Origin: a bacterium
GTDB lineage: Bacteria > Verrucomicrobiota > Kiritimatiellia > CAIKKV01 > CAITUY01
Length of the DNA: 64,000 bases
Reading direction: 5' to 3'
Assembly: GCA_037143175.1 (NCBI GenBank)
Contig: JBAWZF010000012.1
Span: 1 to 64,000 of the forward strand
The translations under genes were made by a program, and so were the position numbers. Below, one piece after another: positions 18,658-27,422 of the stretch; position 1 is the first letter of the stretch; each line of letters begins with the position of its first letter. A model generated the notes under the pieces. That model was not told where the DNA came from and did no database searches. It was given only the letters and a program-made list of their open reading frames with translations.

Positions 18658-19581
18658 ATGAAGCAGATTAAAGTGTTTTCTCCTGCGACGATCGGGAATG
18701 TCGGACCCGGCTTCGACGTTCTTGGGCTGGCAGTCAAAAATCTCGGTGATATCGTTGAGGCGCGGCGCTTATCTGGTGGTAAGATCCGCATTGCCGCTGT
18801 TCATTCGGCGGTTCCCCTGTCATGCGATCCCAGGAAAAATACCGCTGCACTCGCTGCCGCAAATGTTTTCAAATATCTCAATATCAAGGGGGGGATTGAA
18901 CTCACCCTTTACAAGGGTTTGCCGATTGGCTCCGGTCTTGGTTCCAGCGCGGCGTCTGCCGCGGCAGGCGCGTTTGCTGCCAATATTATTTACGGTGCAC
19001 AGCTTAGCTTGGACCAATTGATTCTTGCGGCGACCGAAGCCGAAGCCATTGTGTCAGGTGGTTTTTTTGCCGACAACACCGCGCCCGCCCTGATGGGGGG
19101 GGCAACCTTGACCCGGTGCTGTGTCCCGCTGGATGTTACCCGGATTGGGTCAATTCGGAGCTTGAAGATTGTGCTGGTGACTCCCAATGTGGTGGTGCTT
19201 ACACGTGAGGCTCGTAAAATGTTGCCACGGCAAGTTCCCATGGAACACTTTATTGCCAATATGGCGAATACGGCGTTGATCACAGCTGCCTTTGCGAAAA
19301 ATGATTATTCCCTGTTTTCGAGGTGCCTGAATGATGTCATCGTTGAACCCGTTCGATCCAAATTGATTCCAGGCTTTGATGCGGTAAAACGTAATGCGCT
19401 CAAAGCCGGTGCGGATGGCGTAGCCATTTCCGGATCCGGACCGACTCTGTTCGCCATCACGGATAATTTTAAGAAGGCGAAGGCTATTGAGAAGCAAATG
19501 GTACTTACGTTTAATTCGCTGGGAATTGCGTCCAAAAGTTGGGTCACTACGGTGGACTCTCAGGGAACCAGGTTGATATAA
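18658..19581 (+). CDS. thrB: Homoserine kinase
   Basis: A 307-residue GHMP kinase. It opens with VFSPATIGNVGPGFDVLGLAV, has the ATP loop GLPIGSGLGSSAASAAAG and the third motif DGVAISGSGPTLFAI. These match ThrB, which phosphorylates homoserine on the way to threonine. The ATG at 18658 is preferred to an upstream TTG because the family starts close to this point. No other threonine gene is adjacent. Upstream is the HPr-CBM48 fusion on the same strand, 54 bases away, so they may share a transcript. Confidence 0.93.
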   Translation: MKQIKVFSPATIGNVGPGFDVLGLAVKNLGDIVEARRLSGGKIRIAAVHSAVPLSCDPRKNTAALAAANVFKYLNIKGGIELTLYKGLPIGSGLGSSAASAAAGAFAANIIYGAQLSLDQLILAATEAEAIVSGGFFADNTAPALMGGATLTRCCVPLDVTRIGSIRSLKIVLVTPNVVVLTREARKMLPRQVPMEHFIANMANTALITAAFAKNDYSLFSRCLNDVIVEPVRSKLIPGFDAVKRNALKAGADGVAISGSGPTLFAITDNFKKAKAIEKQMVLTFNSLGIASKSWVTTVDSQGTRLI

Positions 19582-19592
19582 GGCAATGCATA

Positions 19593-20609
19593 CTACAGAC
19601 CGCTGAGGGAAAGGGTTTTGTTCAGCGCTGGGGTTGATGAAAGAAACTCATCGGCCCGGGCTCTGGCGGTTGACCAATCGGGCGCACTCTGAATGGCCGT
19701 AAAAAGGGTATGGCCGAAAGCGAAATTTCGCGCGAAGTAAGGGGTGAAGACTTTTAGTCGGATCAATCCCTTTTTCGGGTCAAAATCATCCTCCATGTAG
19801 TTGCACAGTCGCGTCCATACTTCGTGATGATCGATGGTCAGGTCACGGCGGAACCACTGTGCAAATATCCAGGGCCGTGCCGCTGCCACTCGTCCAATCA
19901 TAAGCCCTGCTGCAGGGGAAAAGAGTGATGCGTTCGACTGGATGTAGGAAATTCCCGTAATATCCCCGTTGGCGATGATGGGGAGTTTGGTTTCAGTTGC
20001 CAACTCGGCATAAAAAGAGTGTCGGGGCTGATAACGGTTTAGGGATTCTTCCGCGAATCGGGGATGTAAGGTTAATGCGTCAATGCCTTCGTCCTCGAAA
20101 AGATGCAGCCGGTCATGTAATACGCTTCGCCAATCCGGGGTGGAACGGCCCAAGCGGATTTTGACGGTCAGCGGTCCCGTAAAATCGCGTCGTATGGTAC
20201 GGATGATATCGCGAAGCCGGGCGGGATCGTCGAACAGGTTTGAACCTCCGCCCTGCTGTTGAACTGTTGCGGACGGACAACCGAGATTGATGTCAATTCC
20301 ATCTCGGGAAACCGGGGCAAGCCGGGCTAGGGTGGCTTGCAGACGGGTGGAATCGGTAATCAGCAACTGGTAGATGACCCGGTTTTCCTGTGGGCGTCGT
20401 TTAAGCCAAGGGGAGGTTGCGGGGTCTTCATGAACAACCATTTTTGCTGACAGCATTTCAGTGAACAATGCCCCGTAGCCTCCGAAATCAGCCAGAAGTC
20501 GTCTGAAGGCACTGTGGGTAATTCCTGCCATAGGGGCGCAGAAGAGCGGGGGATCATAACGTATCCCCCTGAGTGTGAGGGGAGGGTGCAATAGATGTGG
20601 CGGAGACAT
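19593..20609 (-). CDS. dus: Second tRNA-dihydrouridine synthase-like protein
   Basis: A 338-residue Dus-family protein (351 from an upstream in-frame start at 20648). The barrel marks are APMAGITHSAFRRLL, the catalytic DINLGCPSATV with Cys111, LTVKIRLGRS, DALTLHPRF and IIANGDITG. After the catalytic Cys the usual Lys-rich loop is replaced by VQQQGGGSNLF, so a residue normally touching tRNA or FMN is altered. It may reduce a different uridine from the DusB-like copy at 15507, or have another substrate. It is divergent from rsmE with about 65 bases between the starts. Confidence 0.85.
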   Translation of the reverse strand: MSPPHLLHPPLTLRGIRYDPPLFCAPMAGITHSAFRRLLADFGGYGALFTEMLSAKMVVHEDPATSPWLKRRPQENRVIYQLLITDSTRLQATLARLAPVSRDGIDINLGCPSATVQQQGGGSNLFDDPARLRDIIRTIRRDFTGPLTVKIRLGRSTPDWRSVLHDRLHLFEDEGIDALTLHPRFAEESLNRYQPRHSFYAELATETKLPIIANGDITGISYIQSNASLFSPAAGLMIGRVAAARPWIFAQWFRRDLTIDHHEVWTRLCNYMEDDFDPKKGLIRLKVFTPYFARNFAFGHTLFTAIQSAPDWSTARARADEFLSSTPALNKTLSLSGL

Positions 20610-20674
20610 AATCCGGTAGATGCTCACAAATATTGGTGGCATGTGCAACCGTTTTACGACATATTTTCAACCCA

Positions 20675-21388
20675 ATGAACCTGATACTCCTTTTTCCTGC
20701 AGATTTTATTGATGAGCATAAGGTGGTTTTACTTGGGGTGCGAATGGAACACATTCGTGCCGTGCTCCGGGCAGGAAAGGGAGATTCATTGCGGGTTGGG
20801 CTTTTGAATGGGCTTCTGGGGACTGGAATCATCTCGGCGATAACGGATAAAGGCGTTGAATTGATCATTACGTTGAAGGAAGTTTCGCCGGTTCCGCTCC
20901 CTATCACACTTCTTTTGGCGATGCCGCGGCCGAAATGTTTCCGCCGCATCATTCAGTGTGCCACCACGATGGGGGTTAAACGTATCGCATTATTTGGGGC
21001 TTATCGGGTCGAAAAAAGTTATTGGAAAAGTCCCTGGCTGGAGGATCAGGAATTGCAGCGGCAGTTGGTGCTCGGGTTGGAGCAGGCCCGCGATACGGAG
21101 ATGCCTCAAGTTACCATGCACCCCTTTTTTAAACCGTTTGTAGAGGATGAGGTATCGGCTTTGGCAGCAGGAAGCCGATGTTTGGTGGCGCATCCAAGTG
21201 AGCGTTCAGACTGTCCTTCCAATATTTCTGAACCGATGACCCTTGCGATCGGGCCGGAAGGTGGGTTTACCGATTATGAACTGGGGCTTCTGACCGAACG
21301 TGGATTTGAATGTATCACCCTGGGGAAACGTATTCTCAGAACCGAACAGGCTGTTCCTGCTTTTCTTGGTCGTTTGATGAGGGCGTAG
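20675..21388 (+). CDS. rsmE: 16S rRNA (uracil1498-N3)-methyltransferase, copy 1
   Basis: A 237-residue SPOUT methyltransferase. An N-terminal PUA-like domain (HIRAVLRAGKGDSLRVGL) is followed by the knotted SAM site: LAMPRPKCFRRIIQCATTMGVK, AIGPEGGFTDYELGLL and LGKRILRTEQAV. RsmE methylates U1498 of 16S rRNA. The last motif normally reads ETA; here it is EQA. A second, more canonical RsmE lies at 60408, so one copy may have a different target. Its 3' end overlaps the converging acyltransferase gene by 53 bases, which is long for such overlaps. Confidence 0.88.
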   Translation: MNLILLFPADFIDEHKVVLLGVRMEHIRAVLRAGKGDSLRVGLLNGLLGTGIISAITDKGVELIITLKEVSPVPLPITLLLAMPRPKCFRRIIQCATTMGVKRIALFGAYRVEKSYWKSPWLEDQELQRQLVLGLEQARDTEMPQVTMHPFFKPFVEDEVSALAAGSRCLVAHPSERSDCPSNISEPMTLAIGPEGGFTDYELGLLTERGFECITLGKRILRTEQAVPAFLGRLMRA

Positions 21389-22259
21389 CGAAAGCCGCCT
21401 TTGGGGTTGTTTTCCATCGGCGGTGAATCCAAGTCCATTGGTCAGGATATTCCCGGATCACATCTTCGATGATTTTAGTATACAGTTGAGTAAAGACGTG
21501 AATGGTTTCTGGTTTACGGTCAGGCGGAGGGGGAATGGCGGGGAACGCCTTGATGAGATGCCTGCCATTGTCCAGGCGGATCATAAAAACAGGAACCACA
21601 GCGGCCCCGGATTGGGCGGACATATAGGCGAGACCGGGAGAGGTACAGGCCTTTTTGCCAAAGAAATCGACAAAAACCCCTTCAGTATCGATCATGTTTT
21701 GGTCCAGAACAAAAGCGACAATTTCATTTTTTCGCAAGGCGGATAGGCATTGGCGATAGGAGTTATGCGCCGGCACGAACTTGAGGCCAAATCGGCTCCG
21801 GGCATCCATCCAGAATTTATTAAGCGTAACATTTTTAATACTCTTAGTAATGACTGTCGTCGGAAAATTGAACTTGGGTGCGAAGGTGCATAACAGATCG
21901 AAATTCCCGAGATGGGCTGAAAGTACAAGCAAGCCTTTGCCCGCAGTAAGCACATTATGGCTGTAGGCTTCATTCTCCCACAGGATGTTTTCCTCAAGGT
22001 AGGTTTTTGTAACGGAGGGGAGTCGGAATTCCTCAATGAGGTTCATTCCGAGATTTTGATACATCCGATCAATGATGGCGTTTCTTTCCTGTTCAGTTTT
22101 TTCGGGGAAACTGCGACGCAAGGCCTCTGAGGCGTCTTTGCGGCGATGACGCAAGACGGAGCCAAAAAACCAGCCGAGTCCACGGCCAAGCGTGAGTGCC
22201 CCGGGAAGCGACAGCCAGGCAAAGAAATGGGTCAATCCTTTTAATATGAGATGAAGCAT
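21336..22259 (-). CDS. Lipid A acyltransferase (LpxL/HtrB family)
   Basis: A 307-residue LPLAT-family protein. The N-terminal hydrophobic helix (about 8-34) anchors it in the inner membrane. The catalytic H-x4-D motif is in SAHLGNFDLLC, and DQNMIDTEGVFVDFFGKKA plus GAAVVPVFMIR are the usual substrate-pocket blocks; the C-terminal PDQWTWIHRRWKTTP is typical. It adds a secondary acyl chain to Kdo-lipid A, which implies a lipopolysaccharide outer membrane. The tail of the gene lies over the end of rsmE on the other strand. Confidence 0.92.
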   Translation of the reverse strand: MLHLILKGLTHFFAWLSLPGALTLGRGLGWFFGSVLRHRRKDASEALRRSFPEKTEQERNAIIDRMYQNLGMNLIEEFRLPSVTKTYLEENILWENEAYSHNVLTAGKGLLVLSAHLGNFDLLCTFAPKFNFPTTVITKSIKNVTLNKFWMDARSRFGLKFVPAHNSYRQCLSALRKNEIVAFVLDQNMIDTEGVFVDFFGKKACTSPGLAYMSAQSGAAVVPVFMIRLDNGRHLIKAFPAIPPPPDRKPETIHVFTQLYTKIIEDVIREYPDQWTWIHRRWKTTPKAAFATPSSNDQEKQEQPVRF

Positions 22260-22412
22260 AGGGGTAACACCGTATTCAGAAATTGGGCGCGGGTCAAGTC
22301 AGGGCGTCAATTATTTTGCGGGTCTTGCTATTTTAGTGAAATTTTCATCTTGTTACAAAATGCCGGAGGGCATAGAGTTACAACGTGTTTATCAACTAAC
22401 TGAGGAGGCGTT

Positions 22413-22691
22413 ATGAAGACCAAGAGTGAAATCATTGCAGGGTTGGCTGAAACTTCCGGAGTCGAAAAGAAGCAGGTTGCTGAAATTCTGGAGGCATTAG
22501 TTAAAATGGCGGTTAGTGAGGCCTCTGATGGTTTCACCATCCCGGGCCTTGGCAAACTTGTCAAAGTGGAACGTGCCGCACGGACTGGGCGTAATCCTGC
22601 CACTGGCGCAACAATCGAGATTCCCGCTAAGACCGTATTGAAATTCAAGATCGCCAAGGCCGCGAAAGATGCCATCCTGACGGCTCGGTGA
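22413..22691 (+). CDS. HU-family DNA-binding protein
   Basis: A 92-residue HU/IHF homologue: KSEIIAGLAETSGVEKKQV at the N-terminus and the DNA-clasping arm with VERAARTGRNPATGATIEIPA. It bends and compacts DNA as a dimer. GAGGAGG (22400s) gives a strong ribosome site, consistent with high expression. The 150-base gap before it is the shared divergent promoter region with the acyltransferase; no clear -35/-10 was identified. Confidence 0.95.
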   Translation: MKTKSEIIAGLAETSGVEKKQVAEILEALVKMAVSEASDGFTIPGLGKLVKVERAARTGRNPATGATIEIPAKTVLKFKIAKAAKDAILTAR

Positions 22692-22705
22692 TGACACGAT
22701 TTGGC

Positions 22706-24274
22706 TTATAGCGCCTTAGCGTAGATGACGCGCGCATCCCCTTCATCGTAAAAGTTGGGGATACGTGCGGATTCGGTATAGCCAGTCTGGAGATAAAATC
22801 CGCGTGTGGAATCATAGAGGGGGCGCCCGGAGGTTTCTATAATGATGGCACGTCCTTTGGCGCGGCGGATGTGCTTCTCAACATGCTCCAGTAAGGCTCG
22901 TCCGAAGCCTCGGCCTTGAGCGTTGGCACTGACCCCGATCCAGTAGATATCAAACGTTCCTTTTGTGCATGGGGTAGGACCGCAGCAAATCCAACCAGCC
23001 GGCTGGCCGTCTGTGAGAAGCGTGAAGGATTGGTAGTGTCCTGATGGCCCCTTGGCGATTGCTTCCTCCAGCACTTCGCGCGCAACCTCAATTTCCCCAT
23101 CATGGAAAAAGCCCGTCCCCCGCATAAAGTCCAGAATGCCATCGCGGTCTGACGCCTCACTATGACGGATGCGCGGCTTTATACTGGATGAGGCCTTTTT
23201 TTTCAGTTGTTTTTTTTCAGCCTTTGGCTGCGCTGCTTTTTGATTGGCCGTCCTAAGTATCAAACGAGCGCGCGCATTCCCGCAAACCTTGCTAACGAAT
23301 TTCTGATACGGGATGCGAGTTGCGGTGAGAGCGGCGGCAAAGCCGCTATCGGGTGAAATATCGGGATTCGGATTAATTTCAAGAATTACGAAATTGCCCG
23401 CCGCATCCAACCGGAAATCCACGCGGGCATAATCTCGGCAGCCCATGGTGTGCCAGGCCGCCAGAGAAGCAGCCTGAAGGCGGCGGGCAATGGCCTTGTC
23501 CATGACCGCAGGAATCACGCGCACGGTGTTTTTATATTCGAAGGAATCCGTATGCCATTTGGCGGCATAATCCACAATTCTCGGACGATCTTTGCCAAAG
23601 TTCCTGAATTCGATTTCAGCCACGGGAAGGGTCTTGATGGTGGCCCCATCTTCAAAGATGGATATGTTGATTTCGCGGGTACCAAAAAATTGTTCCACTA
23701 GAGCGGGATGCTTGAATTCACGATGAACTCGTGCGACTGCTTTTATAAGATTAGCCATACCACCGGAAATAACCGAACTGGCGTGAATGCCCTCACTCGC
23801 GTCAGCAAATAGCGGTTTAACGATCCAGGGGGGCGGCGGGAGGGCTGCGCACATGGCGGCACCGTGGCCGGGCGGTATAATGAGTCCTGCCGGGACAGGA
23901 AGGCCCGCAGCTTTAAGGATCGCCTTCGTTCGCCATTTGTCCAGAGCCAAAACCTGACACGTGCTGTCATTGCCGGTACATTCTTTGCCGAACGCTTCGC
24001 AGAGAATGGGGACCTGCATGGCATCCGCAGGACGGCCGGGGAAATTCTCGACCAGATTAAAAACCAGACGTTCAGGGGCGCTTTGCAGAATTGCAGGGAG
24101 GGTGGCGAGTGACTCCACTGCCATGATCCTGAACGGAATTGCAAGCGACTTTAAGGCTTTGGCTACGGCGTGAACTTCCTCCATGACGCCGGCATCACTC
24201 TCGACGCTCTGGCAACTGCCGGGCGCGGGGAGAGCATGGTGCAAAATGAGGATCTGGTCGCAGGGGAAATTCAT
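22706..24274 (-). CDS. ATP-grasp ligase fused to a GNAT acetyltransferase
   Basis: A 522-residue fusion. Residues 1-335 are a D-Ala-D-Ala-ligase-like ATP-grasp enzyme: LDKWRTKAIL (111-120), WIVKPLFADASEG (150-162), the pair of acidic metal sites in YARVDFRLD and VILEINPNPD (296-305). A Lys/Ala-rich linker (about 344-365) leads to a GNAT domain (366-522) with the acetyl-CoA loop QGRGFGRA (453-460) and SGRPLYDSTRGFY. The start at 24274 overlaps the upstream ligase stop (ATGA). As third gene after a lysine 2,3-aminomutase and another ligase, it may join and acetylate a beta-lysine product; AblB, the known beta-lysine acetyltransferase, is also a GNAT. The substrate is not known. Confidence 0.88.
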   Translation of the reverse strand: MNFPCDQILILHHALPAPGSCQSVESDAGVMEEVHAVAKALKSLAIPFRIMAVESLATLPAILQSAPERLVFNLVENFPGRPADAMQVPILCEAFGKECTGNDSTCQVLALDKWRTKAILKAAGLPVPAGLIIPPGHGAAMCAALPPPPWIVKPLFADASEGIHASSVISGGMANLIKAVARVHREFKHPALVEQFFGTREINISIFEDGATIKTLPVAEIEFRNFGKDRPRIVDYAAKWHTDSFEYKNTVRVIPAVMDKAIARRLQAASLAAWHTMGCRDYARVDFRLDAAGNFVILEINPNPDISPDSGFAAALTATRIPYQKFVSKVCGNARARLILRTANQKAAQPKAEKKQLKKKASSSIKPRIRHSEASDRDGILDFMRGTGFFHDGEIEVAREVLEEAIAKGPSGHYQSFTLLTDGQPAGWICCGPTPCTKGTFDIYWIGVSANAQGRGFGRALLEHVEKHIRRAKGRAIIIETSGRPLYDSTRGFYLQTGYTESARIPNFYDEGDARVIYAKAL

Positions 24275-25263
24275 GCCGGTGTTGCCAATCGGGAGCATGC
24301 GCTATCGATGATGGCGCTGATAATATCTTTATAGCTCATTCCAATGAGCTTGCCGATAATTGGGAGATCTGAGTGGAGGGGATTAAGACCGGGGAGCGGA
24401 TTGACTTCCATAAATGAAGGGTTGCCGTCCCGGTCCATGCGGATATCCACCCGTCCAGCGTCACGGAGTTCCAGGGCTCGGTAAGAATCCAATGCCAGCT
24501 TTTCGACCGCTTCGGTTTCCGGTGTGCGAGGGGGGCAATGATAATCTACATAGTGGGTGTAGTTTTCCTTCACCTCGTAGGTGTAAATGGTGGGGGCGGA
24601 GTTGTCGCGGAAACAGACCTCCATGGTCCCCATGACACGTGCCTTGGCCCCCGTGCCAAGAATGGCCACAGTAAATTCGCGGCCGGGTAGAAATTCTTCA
24701 ATCAGAACCGGTTGGTTATATTTCAGCAGCAGGGTCTGGCAGACCGCCCGCAATTCGGCGGAGTTCGTAATCCTTGAGGTGCGGTCGATTCCTTTACCCG
24801 TTCCCTCGGCGATAGGTTTTGCAAAAAGAGGGAAGGGCAGATTGACCTTGGCAACGTCGAATTCGCTATGAACCACGTGAAAGCCCGCCGTATTGAGACC
24901 TTCCGCCTTGAGAATCCGTTTTGCCACCGCTTTGTCGAGAGTGACAGCACAGACCAACGGATCCGACATCGTGTACGGAATATCAAAGGCTTCTAACATG
25001 CAGGGGATTTGTGCTTCCCGGCTGCGACCGGAAACGCCCTCGGCAATGTTGAAGACCAGATCCCAGCGGGCCCCGGCGGCCAGTTTGCTGCAAAGTGCGC
25101 GGACATGTCCAATACGCTCGGGTTTAAACCCGAGCTCGGCAATGGTGCGCTCGATGGTGTCGATGGTGACATCTGCGTCAAACTCAGCGACATCCTCCTC
25201 TTTGTAGCCGAGGGCGAGATAGTCGCGCTTCAAGTCATAGGTCAATCCGATGGTTAGGCTCAC
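24271..25263 (-). CDS. D-Ala-D-Ala-ligase-like ATP-grasp enzyme
   Basis: A 330-residue ATP-grasp ligase. Ddl-like landmarks: EGVSGRSREAQIPCMLE (75-91), TLDKAVAKRIL (108-118), FAKPIAEGTGKG with Lys149, IEEFLPGREFTVA, and the metal site GRVDIRMD...FMEVNPLPGLNP (270-295). Such enzymes form a peptide or amide bond between two amino acids through an acyl phosphate. The GTG start is chosen because GGAGG within the last codons of kamA lies just upstream; the gap from kamA is 8 bases and the next gene overlaps by 4. It is unlikely to be the cell-wall Ddl, given its divergent sequence and setting. Confidence 0.9.
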   Translation of the reverse strand: MSLTIGLTYDLKRDYLALGYKEEDVAEFDADVTIDTIERTIAELGFKPERIGHVRALCSKLAAGARWDLVFNIAEGVSGRSREAQIPCMLEAFDIPYTMSDPLVCAVTLDKAVAKRILKAEGLNTAGFHVVHSEFDVAKVNLPFPLFAKPIAEGTGKGIDRTSRITNSAELRAVCQTLLLKYNQPVLIEEFLPGREFTVAILGTGAKARVMGTMEVCFRDNSAPTIYTYEVKENYTHYVDYHCPPRTPETEAVEKLALDSYRALELRDAGRVDIRMDRDGNPSFMEVNPLPGLNPLHSDLPIIGKLIGMSYKDIISAIIDSACSRLATPA

Positions 25264-25271
25264 GTGGGGTC

Positions 25272-26684
25272 TTAACCTCCGCCTTCCGCCATAAGTGATT
25301 CCAACAAGATCCGGAATTCGGGATGTTCCTGTCCAGGATCCGGCTTCTGATACTTGCGGGCGGATCGACGTTTGTTTCGATTGGAGTTTGCAGGCGTAAT
25401 CACCGAAGAATGGCCTGCGGCCACTTCCCAGACGCCGTGGCTTCCACTTCGTGTCCCGGCAGGCGCCGGAGTGCGGGCCATGGGTTCCATCGGTTCGGGA
25501 TAGTTAACAATCATGCCTTCAAAGTTCCGGAGCACGGTGTGTGTCGGACTGGAAGAGATAATGTAATTGGGCAATACAGGGATCTTGCCGCCACCGTGCG
25601 GGGCGTCGACCACATAGGCCGGGATGGCCAGACCGCTAAGCCGCCCACGAAGATATTCCATGATCTCAATACCTCTACTGATCGGGGTACGGAAATGCTC
25701 AACCCCTCTTACCAGATCGCATTGGAAAAGGTAATAAGGGCGGACGCGGATTTTCACGAGACCGCGCAAAAGTTCCTCCATCACCTGAGGGGAGTCGTTG
25801 ATACCTCGCAGAAGTACCGTCTGGTTCCCGAGCGGAATTCCGGCATTGACCAGCTTGGCGCAGGCGGCTGTGGATTCAGTGGTGATCTCGTTGGGATGGT
25901 TAAAATGGGTGTTAACCCACACCGGATGGTATTTCGCCAACATCTGGGTTAGTTCTGAATTAATCCGTTGGGGCAAGACTACCGGAACGCGAGTCCCGAT
26001 CCGGATGATATCCACGCTGGGTACTGAGCGTACGGCGGCCAGAATACGTTCCAGCAGAGAGGTTGCCATAGTCAGCGGATCTCCGCCGGAGATGACTACA
26101 TCCTTGATTTCCGGATGAGCCCGGAGATAGCCCGTGATGGTGTTCAGTTGGGCGACATCAATACAGGATTCCTGGTATCCGGCTACACGCTTCCGGGTGC
26201 AGTGGCGGCAATACATTGAGCACATGGTGGTTGCCATCAAGAGTGCGCGGTCTCGGTACCGGTGAATCAATCCTGGTACAGGCATATCTTCCTCTTCTTC
26301 CAAAGGATCCGCATGCAGGAAGTCGGGTGCAAAAAGTTCCTGCCCCTGAGGCACGCTCATCTGGAAAACAGGATCAGATAGATCTGTTGTTTTGATGAGT
26401 GAGGCGTAATAAGGGGTGATGGCCATGGGGTATTTTTCACATACCCGGGCAATGCCCTTATTGGTTTTTAGTGAGGGGAAGAATTCTGTGAGTTCATTGA
26501 ACGTCCGGATGCGGTTCCGAACCTGCCAGCGCCAGTCATTCCACTTTGGGTTTTGTTGAGGGTTGAGCGTGGATGAGGGCAGGGGCGCGGCAGAGCTTGT
26601 ACTTGCAGGCTCATCACTACTACTAAGCGGAGGTTCTTCTTTTACTGAGACTAACTCGTTTGTCATATTATTATTGCTATTCAT
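25272..26684 (-). CDS. kamA: Lysine 2,3-aminomutase (radical SAM, KamA family)
   Basis: A 470-residue radical SAM, PLP-dependent aminomutase. The N-terminal WNDWRWQVRNRI block, the cluster motif CSMYCRHC (Cys155, Cys159, Cys162), SAM-binding GGDP, and the PLP lysine in GGGKIPV (Lys367) are present. Asp323 (QCDLVRG) and Asp360 (VVDAPHG) match the two aspartates that hold the side-chain amine of lysine in the clostridial enzyme; the EF-P enzyme EpmB and glutamate mutases lack them. So L-lysine to L-beta-lysine is the likely reaction. It heads a tight operon with two ATP-grasp enzymes, behind a TetR gene. An added 40-residue Ser/Pro-rich N-terminus and a 70-residue tail differ from the family core. 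Confidence 0.93.
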   Translation of the reverse strand: MNSNNNMTNELVSVKEEPPLSSSDEPASTSSAAPLPSSTLNPQQNPKWNDWRWQVRNRIRTFNELTEFFPSLKTNKGIARVCEKYPMAITPYYASLIKTTDLSDPVFQMSVPQGQELFAPDFLHADPLEEEEDMPVPGLIHRYRDRALLMATTMCSMYCRHCTRKRVAGYQESCIDVAQLNTITGYLRAHPEIKDVVISGGDPLTMATSLLERILAAVRSVPSVDIIRIGTRVPVVLPQRINSELTQMLAKYHPVWVNTHFNHPNEITTESTAACAKLVNAGIPLGNQTVLLRGINDSPQVMEELLRGLVKIRVRPYYLFQCDLVRGVEHFRTPISRGIEIMEYLRGRLSGLAIPAYVVDAPHGGGKIPVLPNYIISSSPTHTVLRNFEGMIVNYPEPMEPMARTPAPAGTRSGSHGVWEVAAGHSSVITPANSNRNKRRSARKYQKPDPGQEHPEFRILLESLMAEGGG

Positions 26685-26764
26685 CTAAAACTCCTGGTTA
26701 AAAAGCTTTTTTTAAACTGATATAAAAATCTAAATTCCGAACAAACCATACCTGACAGGCCGGT

Positions 26765-27406
26765 CTACACGGCACACCTCGGTCGTTGCGACGTGCCGAT
26801 CAGCAGCGACTGTCGCGCCAGATCGAGGTTAGTGATCACGTCATGTTTACTACTTAAAATGGATAGGCCGACGGTGATGTGTCCGCAAATGGTGGCGGCG
26901 ATGGCGACAGCCAAGCGACGCGTGTCAACGGCATTAACAGGAGCCGGAAGTATCGGGGCTAAGCGTTGCTCCAGTTCGGTGATGTATCGGGCGAACGGGG
27001 GTTGAAGTCCCGGCACGGCTGCTGACCGCGCTGCCACCATCATCTGGCCTTGCAAAAAAACATTAAACAAGTCTGCGCGTTCAGATAGGAACGTTACATG
27101 GGCATTAAAAAGCTGGGTGATCCGATCTTCAAGCGAGAGAGGGGCAGTGGTGGTGGTGGGCATGCGCAGGATCAAATCATCAGTAGCCAGATCGAGAAGA
27201 GTGCGGAGAACATCCATTTTATCCATAAAGTGGCGGTAGAACGTCCCTTTGCCGACATCCGCACTTTCAGTGATATCTTCGATGGCACAGGCTTCAATAC
27301 CTTTGGTATTGAAGACATAGAGGGCAGCGTCTAGCAATCGCTGTCGGGTTTTGGTAGCCCGTCGCGATGCTCTGCCCTCAGTTCTAGGGTCTGGTTCGTC
27401 GTCCAT
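26765..27406 (-). CDS. TetR/AcrR-family regulator
   Basis: A 213-residue repressor-type protein. The N-terminal helix-turn-helix spans about residues 17-66 (TRQRLLDAALYVFNTKG, then ITESADVGKGTFYRHF). The remainder is a helical ligand domain with no clear family clue. It lies 80 bases upstream of kamA on the same strand, so it may be the first gene of that operon and control it. Two copies of ACTGACTAT, each part of an inverted repeat, lie upstream of its start and are candidate operators. The ligand is unknown. Confidence 0.9.
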   Translation of the reverse strand: MDDEPDPRTEGRASRRATKTRQRLLDAALYVFNTKGIEACAIEDITESADVGKGTFYRHFMDKMDVLRTLLDLATDDLILRMPTTTTAPLSLEDRITQLFNAHVTFLSERADLFNVFLQGQMMVAARSAAVPGLQPPFARYITELEQRLAPILPAPVNAVDTRRLAVAIAATICGHITVGLSILSSKHDVITNLDLARQSLLIGTSQRPRCAV

Positions 27407-27422
27407 TTTTTCGTCACCAGTA

